From NCBI GenBank assembly GCA_014323675.1, contig JACONN010000002.1:1364001-1428000 (forward strand): a stretch of DNA of 64,000 nucleotides, in the 5' to 3' direction. The notes beneath the pieces are model-generated. The model was not told the origin of the DNA and searched no databases. It worked only from the letters and a program-made list of their open reading frames with translations. Origin of the DNA: Hormoscilla sp. GM7CHS1pb. GTDB taxonomy: Bacteria > Cyanobacteriota > Cyanobacteriia > Cyanobacteriales > Desertifilaceae. Of the stretch, positions 56,757-64,000 are shown in pieces. The stretch's first letter is position 1. Each line of letters begins with the position of its first letter. A program made the translations under genes and the position numbers.

Positions 56757-57242
56757 ATGGCAATCAAAATTACGCTTCCGGCTGAGTGGATCGATAAATT
56801 GCAGATATCACCGGTGCAAAAGGTGATAGAGCAGCTGCTGGCAGAAGGGGCTCACGCCTCCTCGGAACAGCAACTGAGCTTCCAAATCGATTATCCCCGT
56901 TCTCCAGAAGACCCACGAGAACTCTCAGAAATTCCCGAAGTGCGCCTCTGGTTTATTCGCCTAGATACAGTTTATCCTTGGTTGCCATTTCTGCTAGATT
57001 GGAGAGCTGGGGAACTGGCCCGTTACGCGGCCATGCTGGTACCCCACGAGTTTCATCGCACCGAAGGCATCCAGTATAACCCAGAAGCCCTGGAAATCTT
57101 TGTGATGGCGAAAATTTTCGTTTTAAGGGATTGGATGGCACGGCAGGGCATTGAGAGCCAATCCCGGCTGAAGTCGATGGCACAGATGTTCGGCTATGAA
57201 CTGGATGATGACTTCTTTGTTAGCGAGGACGAACAGAAATAG
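56757..57242 (+). CDS. crr6: CRR6-family NDH-1 assembly factor
   Basis: 161 residues (MAIKITLPAEWIDKLQISPV). The conserved core RLWFIRLDTVYPWLPFLLDW, AGELARYAAMLVPHEFH, EGIQYNPEALEIFVMAKIFV and AQMFGYELDDDFF identifies the CRR6 (DUF1817) family, needed in plants and cyanobacteria for maturation of NdhI and assembly of the NDH-1 hydrophilic arm. Soluble, full length. crr7 lies 3.6 kb downstream on the other strand. Confidence 0.9.
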   Translation: MAIKITLPAEWIDKLQISPVQKVIEQLLAEGAHASSEQQLSFQIDYPRSPEDPRELSEIPEVRLWFIRLDTVYPWLPFLLDWRAGELARYAAMLVPHEFHRTEGIQYNPEALEIFVMAKIFVLRDWMARQGIESQSRLKSMAQMFGYELDDDFFVSEDEQK

Positions 57243-57581
57243 ACAAAACGTTAATATAAAATTATTGCCACTCTGATGGTTATGTAACCGGATACAGAAG
57301 TGGCAATAATTGTGGTATAGTTCGCAGAACGAAAGGCATCTTCGGACTTGGAGTCTTGCAGGACAGATGAAGAAACAGTCAATAAAATAAACGGGGCACA
57401 AAAATTATTTTTGTCATGGCAAAGCCAGAATGAAGGCGCGATTAAGAAGATAGCCGAAAGCATGGAGCAATATTTCAATGGCTAAAGTAGCAAGTCGATC
57501 TGGCTTCTTCAGACCTGAGTCAGATGCCAAATGCGAGGCCTTGTATAAGATCGTTACAGCAGCCTCGCGTACCCGACGATC

Positions 57582-57700
57582 GTACAGACAACAGGCACTT
57601 TGGCGTCATAAGGACTCTGGTAAATATCCAGTACATCTTCCATCGCCGCTACTTTCATCGGCATCTTGTTCCCAGCGGGATAACCCAGCATTCGCGTAAA
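57582..57700 (-). pseudogene. IS630-family transposase fragment
   Basis: On the minus strand: NKMPMKVAAMEDVLDIYQSP then YDAKVPVVC, the stretch preceding the first catalytic Asp (usually CMDE) of IS630-type transposases. Flanks are not transposase-like. The rest of the 57243-57843 spacer holds no gene I can support. Confidence 0.55.
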
Positions 57701-57843
57701 TGGGGGCAAACACGTTTTTTTAACACCTCAATTGTATTAGCAGTGCAGTGCGGAACGACGCTGTTGTGAAAATTGTGAATGGTTAATTGAAAATTATTTG
57801 CGATTGGCTTCACAATTGACAATTAACCATTTACCATTAGCAA

Positions 57844-58803
57844 TTAACCACCTAGGATTTTCTCCAGAACAGTTTCCGGTGAGATGTCTGCCATCTTGCC
57901 CGTGGGGGATTTGATGCCTATATATTTCTCAGAGTTGGGTAACAGTTTTTCTGGGTTCGTCGGACCAAAGAGGGCAATGGTGGGAGTTTTAACCCCTATC
58001 GCTAGATGCATGGGGGCACTGTCGGTACAGAGTATGAGGTCGGCACTGGCAATTATTGCCGCTAGTTTACCCACATCTCCTGGTGAGGTAACTTTCAAAT
58101 TGTGTACTGACTGCAACAGAGAACTTACCCATTTAGCATCTTCTGGTCCTTGAAGTACTACTATAGGTAAGTCTGGTTGCTGCTGTTGCAGGTTCTGAAT
58201 AATCTGTTGCCAGTTCTTTACGGGGTAGATTTTGTCAATGCCTTTAGCTTGCGCTAGTTCGCTGGAACCGCCGTGGATCAGTAGGTAGCCGCTTTCGGCA
58301 ATCTCTAGTCTCCTCTGCTGAGCTTCTGCCCATTTTAGATCTTTTTGGAGCAGGCTAATGGTTAGTTCTTGACAGGGCCGATTTATACTTAGACCTTGCA
58401 GCAGGTCGTGGTACATACTAGTTGCATACTGCTCGGTCTTCAGGGGGACTGGGTTGGTGAGAAACAGGGAACCGGGACCGCTATAGCCAACCCGGGTGGG
58501 AATGCCGGTCAGCCAGAGCAGTAGTCCTACGGCCCAGCGCTGTCCTAGGGACAGGGCCACTTCATACTCCCGATCGCGGATTACACCCAGCAAGTTGCCC
58601 CAGTCGGCGGCAGAGTTGCGGTCTTTGAAGTCAAAGGGGATGACTTCGTTGACTGACTTGCAGATTCGATAGGCTCCTTTAGCGCGGGGTTCGACAATCA
58701 CGTCGATCGTTGCGCTCGGGTAAGACTGTTTGAGATCCTCCAGGGTGGGGAAGAATAGAATTTGGTCGCCAATTCCGCCAGGGACAAGAGCTACTACTCT
58801 CAT
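57844..58803 (-). CDS. Glycosyltransferase family 9 (heptosyltransferase-like)
   Basis: 319 residues, GT-B fold. MRVVALVPGGIGDQILFFPT is the classical GT9 N-terminus; C-terminal ILCTDSAPMHLAIGVKTPTI and ALFGPTNPEKLLPN bind the donor sugar nucleotide. It probably adds a sugar to lipopolysaccharide core or a surface glycan. Acceptor unknown. Solitary gene. Confidence 0.9.
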   Translation of the reverse strand: MRVVALVPGGIGDQILFFPTLEDLKQSYPSATIDVIVEPRAKGAYRICKSVNEVIPFDFKDRNSAADWGNLLGVIRDREYEVALSLGQRWAVGLLLWLTGIPTRVGYSGPGSLFLTNPVPLKTEQYATSMYHDLLQGLSINRPCQELTISLLQKDLKWAEAQQRRLEIAESGYLLIHGGSSELAQAKGIDKIYPVKNWQQIIQNLQQQQPDLPIVVLQGPEDAKWVSSLLQSVHNLKVTSPGDVGKLAAIIASADLILCTDSAPMHLAIGVKTPTIALFGPTNPEKLLPNSEKYIGIKSPTGKMADISPETVLEKILGG

Positions 58804-59240
58804 GATGTTCTCCCTAATTTACCAACCATTTATTCTACTGCCTAATTCCCATGAGTTAATAGAAGGTGATGTGTTATTTAAGCCTCACAAGGTTAACAAC
58901 CTTGGGCAACTACAACATCAGCATTAGAAATGGTAATTACACCATCACTGCTATGCTAAAGGCGATAGCCTGCAATGCCCTCAACATATTGAGAGCGCGT
59001 ATACGTATTGCATTGCGACGGCGAGTGCTATGTACTTTTACCTCCTTTTTTCCTCGTTACAAGGATCCGCCTTGTAATGCCTTGCACGTACCGTGGGCGT
59101 GTTATGCCAAGTAGATGCAATATCTACCAGGGTCTCAAAGCCTTATCTAGTAAGCTTTTGAGGGGTTTGTTGTGCTCCTATCAGTAACAATACTTAATAT
59201 TTTAGCTATAAGCGTCTATGTTCTAACAGGAGACACTACC
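58804..59240. other. Divergent spacer
   Basis: About 437 bp between the divergent GT9 and ispD genes. A GTTACAAGGATCCGCCTTGT hairpin lies near 59057-59080. No gene. Confidence 0.45.
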
Positions 59241-59933
59241 GTGCATTTATTGATACCAGCAGCTGGGATGGGCAGGCGCATGGGGAGTAATCGCAATAAG
59301 CTACTCCTGAGTTTGTTGGGCGAACCTTTGATCGCTTGGACTCTGCGTTCCGCCCAGTTCTCTGGCCTGATTAGCTGGATTGGAATTATCGGACAACCTG
59401 CTGACTGGGATGATTTTCAGCAGATTGTCGCTAGTTTATCGCTGAGTAAGCCTGTAAAGCTGATTGCAGGCGGGGCGACCCGCCAGGAGTCAGTTTATAA
59501 TGGTTTGCAGGCTTTACCTGACTATGCGCTGCGGGTGTTAATTCATGATGGGGCCCGGTGTCTGGCTACCCCAACATTATTCGATCGCTGTGCGAAGGCC
59601 CTACTGGAATGTTCGGGTTTGATTGCGGCGGTGCCAGTGAAGGACACGATTAAGGTAGTGGATGAGACTGGAGTGATTCAGAATACACCTGACCGCAAGC
59701 AGTTGTGGGCCGCCCAAACACCCCAGGGATTTGAGGTGCCTCTCTTGCGGCAATGTCACCAAAAGGGGCAGGATCTGGGTTGGCATGTTACTGATGATGC
59801 TGCTTTGTTTGAAAGGTGTGGGTTGCCTGTTCGGGTTGTCCAGGGGGAGGAGACGAATCTGAAGGTGACGACACCGGTAGATATGGCGATCGCCGAATTC
59901 ATTCTCCGCCAATGGGATAAGCAATTTGTCTGA
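59241..59933 (+). CDS. ispD: 2-C-methyl-D-erythritol 4-phosphate cytidylyltransferase
   Basis: 230 residues from GTG 59241, chosen because AGGAGA lies 8 nt upstream and the protein then begins at the CTP-binding loop HLLIPAAGMGRRMGS. Other signatures: KLLLSLLGEPLIAWTL, AGGATRQESVYNGL, VLIHDGARCLATP, AAVPVKDTIK, AQTPQGFEVPLL, TDDAALFE, GEETNLKVTTPVD. Third step of the MEP isoprenoid pathway (carotenoids, phytol, quinones). Confidence 0.95.
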   Translation: MHLLIPAAGMGRRMGSNRNKLLLSLLGEPLIAWTLRSAQFSGLISWIGIIGQPADWDDFQQIVASLSLSKPVKLIAGGATRQESVYNGLQALPDYALRVLIHDGARCLATPTLFDRCAKALLECSGLIAAVPVKDTIKVVDETGVIQNTPDRKQLWAAQTPQGFEVPLLRQCHQKGQDLGWHVTDDAALFERCGLPVRVVQGEETNLKVTTPVDMAIAEFILRQWDKQFV

Positions 59934-60890
59934 TGTCTTAATATCAGCCGAGCCTGTCACTTTACACAGGATGCGGTCACAAGTAGTTGATAACCCGAAG
60001 CCAGCTCCCCGGGTAACGCCCCCTCCGCTGCGAGGAGAGCCAACTGGGTAACGAACCCTCCGCTGCCCGAGGCATGTAATCATGCCCGCGCTGCGTTAGC
60101 CGATTTTTCCGGAACGGTAGGGCGGGCTTAGTTCGAGTAGCCGGACCACGGCGAAGCCTGGGAACGGGTTCCGGCGGGGAGGTCTCCTACCAACGAAGGC
60201 AGGCGAGACGCCCGCCCTACGAAGGCAGGCGAGACGCCCGAGCCGTGGGAACGAGGGGTCCGGCTACTAGAACTTAGCCCACGCTCCTATCGTTTCCAGA
60301 GACTTTCGTTTCCAGAGCTTTCGTTTCCAGAGACAATCGCGGAAGTTTAAAAAACTTCCGCGATTGCTGACTCTTCGCTATAGTCTAGTATCTCTTTAAA
60401 CTTCCGCGATTGCTCTCGGAAACGACCCACCCATGTCGTTGCCTGCTGGCGAACGACAGGGTGGGCGAAGAGGAAACTTCGCGTCCGGAGACACCCACCC
60501 ATGTCGTGCGCGGGAGCGACACGACCGGGTGGGTGCTCCTGGACGCGACCCCCTCCTCGCAGCGGAGGGTTCGTTACTCGGGGAGCTGGCAGGGGCTAGA
60601 AGTGAGATGCATCCATCTCCGACAGCATATCACACTAATCTGAGAACTGCTATAGCTTTTCTAGACTTTGGCGTTCTTCTTCTGTTAGGGAAACTATATA
60701 TCGTTTGGCTAGCATGGTTGGTTTCTCACTCTTTGTTCTCTTCTCTTATCTTATCCGGCATAATGTCTTTGACAGACTAGTAGGAGCAGCAATAGCATGA
60801 TTACCGGCCGCAAGTCTCCCCGCTACGCCAGAGCTGATGTAGTCAAATAACAATTCAAAATTCTGGCATTGACAACTGACCACTGACAAC
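59934..60890. repeat. Repeat-rich spacer
   Basis: About 957 bp without a gene. Contents: a 70-bp palindrome (60479-60548) matching the one in the oxidoreductase gene, two GGCAGGCGAGACGCCCG units (about 60200, 60226), a triple 17-bp tandem CTTTCGTTTCCAGAG class at 60290-60330, and an inverted pair CAATCGCGGAAGTTTAAA / TTTAAACTTCCGCGATTG at 60334-60413. Confidence 0.8.
60479..60548. repeat. 70-bp palindromic repeat, intergenic copy
   Basis: Inverse of 19805-19874 with about three differences. Begins TCGCGTCCGGAGACACCCAC and ends GGACGCGA. Confidence 0.9.
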
Positions 60891-61148
60891 TCACTTTTCC
60901 AGGCGCACAGCATACCACTGTAAAAACTCTCCAGAACCCAGGTCTAATTCGCAGTAAGTTTCCAGTAAATACTGGGCTTGGGATGCGATAGATGTAAATT
61001 TTTGTATCGATCTGGGCAAATATTGCTGCCGATGTGCTATAATTAATTTTAACTTTTCTAGCAGCTCATCGGCGGCGAGGTATTGTTCGGGAAGGTCAGG
61101 CTCTAAAACCACAAAGGCATCCTGTTGGTACATTAAGGGGTCAGGCAT
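60891..61148 (-). CDS. crr7: CRR7-family chlororespiratory reduction protein
   Basis: 85 residues from ATG 61148 (MPDPLMYQQDAFVVLEPDLP); a longer start at 61196 adds 16 unconserved residues. The motif set ADELLEKLKLII, LPRSIQKFTSIASQAQYLLE and FLQWYAVRLEK is that of CRR7, linked to NDH-1 activity or stability in chloroplasts and cyanobacteria. With crr6 in the same window, two NDH-1 factors are close but not in an operon. Confidence 0.85.
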   Translation of the reverse strand: MPDPLMYQQDAFVVLEPDLPEQYLAADELLEKLKLIIAHRQQYLPRSIQKFTSIASQAQYLLETYCELDLGSGEFLQWYAVRLEK

Positions 61149-61277
61149 TTGGTCTCCTTGTCTGGGTAAGTTTAGCAACTGCTGGCTGAGTGGCATTCTC
61201 TGGTAGGAACTGGGATTGCATTGTCTCTGATTATGGGCGATATTGATTTCTTCAAGGCTTATAACAACAATTATGGT

Positions 61278-61812
61278 GTGCGATTCGTTCTAGTCTAACG
61301 TGGTAAAGCACGGAACGCTGGTCTAGGAAACTAGAAACTCTGGTTATCATGGGGGTTCAATTCCCCTCCCCCAGGTACGGGGGTGACCGCGTGAGGTGCT
61401 GCGGAATAACATCACTGTGGTGCTAAGCGAGGACTCAAATGTAGGATAGCTCCAAGCCTAAAGGGGCGACTCCGCTAGGAAAGAGGCTCATGGTTAGAGC
61501 AAGCAAATCTCTGTAAGTATCGTTATGTTGAACCAGCGAAAAGGCTTTAAGCGCTGGCCCAAAAGGGAATGCAGTTGTGTATCAGTTTTACCATTTGACT
61601 GGTATCGTACTCGAAAGAACTGCCGGTATAGAGGAGGGACCTAAAAGCCTCGTGAAATGAAACCAGGGAACGAAGTAACCTCTCATGAGCTGTTCTCATT
61701 TGAACTAGCTAGATGTAAAGCGTAAGCCATGAGGGGAGAGATGGCCCAAGAAGCTAATGCCTAAAGTAACTCTTATGGATATGCTGACGTCCGGTGAGGG
61801 TGGGTGATACCC
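61278..61812 (+). ncRNA. Group II intron-like 5' fragment
   Basis: Begins with a GTGCG 5' splice-site consensus. It shares domain I landmarks with the intron at 18 kb (TCTGTAAGTATCGTTATG, CCAGCGAAAAGGCTTTAAGC, GCTGGCCCAAAAG). No domain V hairpin follows before the glycosyltransferase relic, so the 3' part is missing. A GGGGGTTCAATTCCCC hairpin near 61355 lies within domain I. Probably a truncated intron. Confidence 0.6.
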
Positions 61813-61824
61813 GATTTCCGATGT

Positions 61825-62048
61825 TTACCAATTCGGGCAATTGTCATAACCCAGTTCGCCCAGCAAATCCCCTGCCACAGCTTCTATCTGCTCTTTGTGT
61901 TTTTCTGTGAATTCTTCTTTCCAGCTATCGACCTGGCCAGATTCTGCTCTGTTTGCTCTAAAGCAGATTCTATGGCTCTGGCAATGTACTGTTCGGTATT
62001 GTATGCCGGGATAATTACGGATACTTTTGGGTTCGTAAATAGGTTCAT
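61825..62048 (-). pseudogene. Glycosyltransferase family 2 N-terminal relic
   Basis: [20 protein letters not shown] then [16 protein letters not shown] is the GT2 nucleotide-binding start. The frame then shifts into an unrelated tail ([20 protein letters not shown]) ending at 61825. Only about 30 residues of GT2 remain; it is broken at or near the intron fragment. Confidence 0.65.
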
Positions 62049-62125
62049 TAAGTTTTTCCCTCCCCAAGAACTAAAAATAATCACGTCAACCAGTGAGAAA
62101 TATCTCGTTCAATTAGGTCTTGAAG

Positions 62126-62992
62126 CTATATAATATCCTCCCGGAATGCCTCAATTAGTTGCTGTCGCACTGCTGTTGAAATTGGTGGTGGCTTCGCGAG
62201 GTTGGGATTTTGGATGGCAAAACGGATGCGTTGGCGCATTCTTGTCGGTAGCAATGACTTATAGAATGGTTTTAACATAGATTTGATGGAATTTGGCTTT
62301 TTGAGTAACTTGTGCAGGGCTTGATTTTTCGGAATCCCAGATACATTAGGTTTTACCGACATATCTGGTACAAATGATTCATCAACATCGAGAAATATGA
62401 ATATATCTTGTAAGATTCTGATATTACTAACATGCCAGTCTTCATATAAATATACTCTAATTTGTTTGCGATCGAACATCTCAAAATAGGATGACAACTG
62501 AGAGTAGTAGAATCCCATGGCTTGATAATGCCAGATCCAATCCCAGTTACGCTCAATCCTTTCTTTTTCTGCTTGCAGGGCTTCGGAAAAATTGGTAATG
62601 GATTCGCGACTATCCCTAATCATTTGCATAAAACTCGCATAAGCTCTATCAACAGGGTTTCTGAGAATAGCAATTAACTTGACATCTTTTATGTAGTGCT
62701 TTATGCGTTCGGGGGCTTGAGGATGATATAGGTAAAAAGGAGATACTTCACCAATTGCTATCTCCTTGTTGACTTCCTGAAAAAGTGCTTGATACTCTTC
62801 AAGTTTAGCAATAGAGTAGCGGTTAATCTGTTCCTCAGAACCCGGACCCCCAAAATTAGGAGTCTCTCCTTCTAATGCAAAAAAGTTGGTTTCCTTAATG
62901 GGACTCATGTAGATTTGTGGATGCTGTTGTAGGTAATGATAAAGTGCAGTTGTGCCAGCCTTCGCTGCACCTATCACCAGAAAATTTGGCAT
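62126..62992 (-). CDS. Sulfotransferase, C-terminus cut by amber stop
   Basis: 288 residues from ATG 62992. PAPS-binding loop NFLVIGAAKAGTTALYHYLQ, 3'-phosphate motif KLIAILRNPVDRAYASF, and the C-terminal VRQQLIEAFREDII. The reading frame then has TAG and continues [14 protein letters not shown] to 62081, aligning with LQDLLERDLYSWLE of the neighbouring paralogue. The ancestral gene was about 15 codons longer. It would transfer sulfate to a surface glycan or lipid. May still be active. Confidence 0.88.
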   Translation of the reverse strand: MPNFLVIGAAKAGTTALYHYLQQHPQIYMSPIKETNFFALEGETPNFGGPGSEEQINRYSIAKLEEYQALFQEVNKEIAIGEVSPFYLYHPQAPERIKHYIKDVKLIAILRNPVDRAYASFMQMIRDSRESITNFSEALQAEKERIERNWDWIWHYQAMGFYYSQLSSYFEMFDRKQIRVYLYEDWHVSNIRILQDIFIFLDVDESFVPDMSVKPNVSGIPKNQALHKLLKKPNSIKSMLKPFYKSLLPTRMRQRIRFAIQNPNLAKPPPISTAVRQQLIEAFREDII

Positions 62993-63134
62993 TGTCATAA
63001 TATACACCCCGGGAAAATCATGTCAGTTGTCAGCATCATCCCCTATAGCAGGTGATTCTGGAGGAGAGCAAAAATAATTATCAACTTTCGCACTACATGC
63101 TTCCCATAATTGATTATCAAACAACAGCAATTTA

Positions 63135-64000
63135 TTATTCCAACCAAGAATAGAGGTCTCGCTCCAGTAAATCTTGCAGCATTAAAATATCTTCTCTGTA
63201 TACTTCTATCAATTCCTGTCGAACTTCTGGCGACATTGGTGGCAGTTTCGTGAGATTGCGCTGCTTTATGCTTGCAGAGAGGCGATTACGTAATTTTTTA
63301 GGAAGCAAAGGCTTCAAAGCCTTTTTAATGGGGTTTGGTCTGCCTAAAAAGTTATGTATCATTCTATTCTTGGGTATTCCAGATACATTAAATCGGATAG
63401 ATGTGTCTGGTACAAATGTTTTATCTACTTCCAGGAAACTGAAAATATCTTGGATTAGACCAAGGGAATCGGTTTTTAACTCTTCGTACAAATCAACTCT
63501 TATTTGCTCTCGATTAAATGCGTCAAAGTAGCGCTTTATTTTACTGTAGTAAAGTCCTTTGCTCGCGTAGTGGAAGCCTGGAATCCAATTATCCTGTATC
63601 CGCTTCCTTTCGCAAGCCAAAGCTTTAGAAAAATCCATTATAGGTTCGCGGGCTTCTCTGATTTGCATAGAAAAGTGCGAGTAAGCACGGTCAACTGGAT
63701 TGCGCAGGATAGCAATTAGTTTAGCATCAGGGATATAGTGCTTGATGCGATCGACAGTTTTGGGAATATCGAGATATATAGTAGATGCTTCCCCGATCGC
63801 TTTTTCCCTGGATACTCCTTTGAATAGGGCTTGGTAATCTGCCAGATTAGTAATCGAATTTTTCATCCCGCTAGTGACACCCTGGAAATTCAACTTTTCC
63901 CCCTCAAAAGCAAAGAAACGGGGTTCCTTGGCTGGACTCATATAGATTTCGGGATGCTGCTTGAGATAATTATATAATGCAGTGGTTCCCGATTTCGCTG
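63135..64000 (-). CDS. Sulfotransferase, N-terminus beyond the window
   Basis: Paralogue of 62126-62992. The frame runs unbroken to the window edge: AKSGTTALYNYLKQHPEIYM (PAPS loop, partial), KLIAILRNPVDRAYSHF, MIHNFLGRPNPIKKALKPLL, and a complete C-terminus LQDLLERDLYSWLE. About 288 residues visible; roughly ten N-terminal residues are missing. The tandem pair suggests a locus for sulfated exopolysaccharide. Confidence 0.9.
   Translation of the reverse strand, partial: AKSGTTALYNYLKQHPEIYMSPAKEPRFFAFEGEKLNFQGVTSGMKNSITNLADYQALFKGVSREKAIGEASTIYLDIPKTVDRIKHYIPDAKLIAILRNPVDRAYSHFSMQIREAREPIMDFSKALACERKRIQDNWIPGFHYASKGLYYSKIKRYFDAFNREQIRVDLYEELKTDSLGLIQDIFSFLEVDKTFVPDTSIRFNVSGIPKNRMIHNFLGRPNPIKKALKPLLPKKLRNRLSASIKQRNLTKLPPMSPEVRQELIEVYREDILMLQDLLERDLYSWLE

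Noticed and set aside
61325..61380. Possible tRNA (GGGGGTTCAATTCCCC looks like a T-arm, followed by CCCCCA)
   Set aside because: No acceptor stem, D-arm or anticodon arm can be paired around it, and it lies within domain I of a group II intron-like sequence.

Overview
The window is a chromosomal piece of a cyanobacterium. Signs are abundant GCGATCGC (HIP1) palindromes on both strands, a light-dependent protochlorophyllide reductase, two NDH-1 (chlororespiratory reduction) factors, the DUF2997/Ycf35/ferredoxin trio, the grpE-dnaK-dnaJ-rsgA cluster and a pilB-pilT-pilC cluster. Dense small repeats, MITE-like elements, group II introns and toxin-antitoxin genes recall large-genome filamentous forms, but I cannot name the genus from this sequence alone.

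Layout. 0-6.3 kb: a toxin-antitoxin island with two nearly identical MazF-type modules, a PIN module, a frameshifted beta-class DNA methyltransferase, HicBA and two DUF29 paralogues. Five of these modules follow the same promoter-like leader (TTGACA or TTTACA, N17, TTAAGCT). 6.3-11.8 kb (minus strand): grpE-dnaK-dnaJ-tusA-like-rsgA, with dnaK broken by a 23-bp repeat and a 132-bp element sitting on the grpE stop. 12.7-17.2 kb: pilB-pilT-pilC. 17.2-18.9 kb: two genes broken by repeats, separated by an ORF-less group II intron. 19-23.2 kb: a Rossmann oxidoreductase, DUF2997-Ycf35-ferredoxin and a TonB-like protein. 23.5-29.2 kb: treZ and treY (trehalose from glycogen-type glucans). 29.3-34.7 kb: mutS2, small unknown genes, an ADP-ribosylglycohydrolase. 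35.2-39.8 kb: a cupin-like gene coupled to a GH31 enzyme resembling alpha-1,4-glucan lyase, the latter split by a 120-bp MITE with a 9-bp target duplication; then an NTF2-like secreted protein and nested IS982/IS630 relics. 41.8-48.4 kb: a VIT/vWA protein, an Ada-like repair regulator and several frameshifted genes. 50.6-53.8 kb: egtC-egtB-egtD (ergothioneine). 54-57.2 kb: DUF433, por, a broken PIN/DUF4926 module, crr6. 57.8-64 kb: glycosyltransferase 9, ispD, crr7, a truncated group II intron, and two sulfotransferases, the last running off the edge.

The most notable feature is the mobile small-repeat ecology. One 23-bp repeat occurs three times inside reading frames, and deleting exactly 23 bp restores an open frame each time (dnaK included). 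Three 120-bp MITEs, two MITEs with 6-bp TANNTA duplications, two 132-bp nested palindromes and a 70-bp palindrome inserted in frame add to this. A separate group of frameshifts lacks one G in a G run and may be sequencing or assembly error. Metabolically the window links stored glucan to trehalose (TreYZ) and possibly to 1,5-anhydrofructose (GH31 lyase plus cupin).
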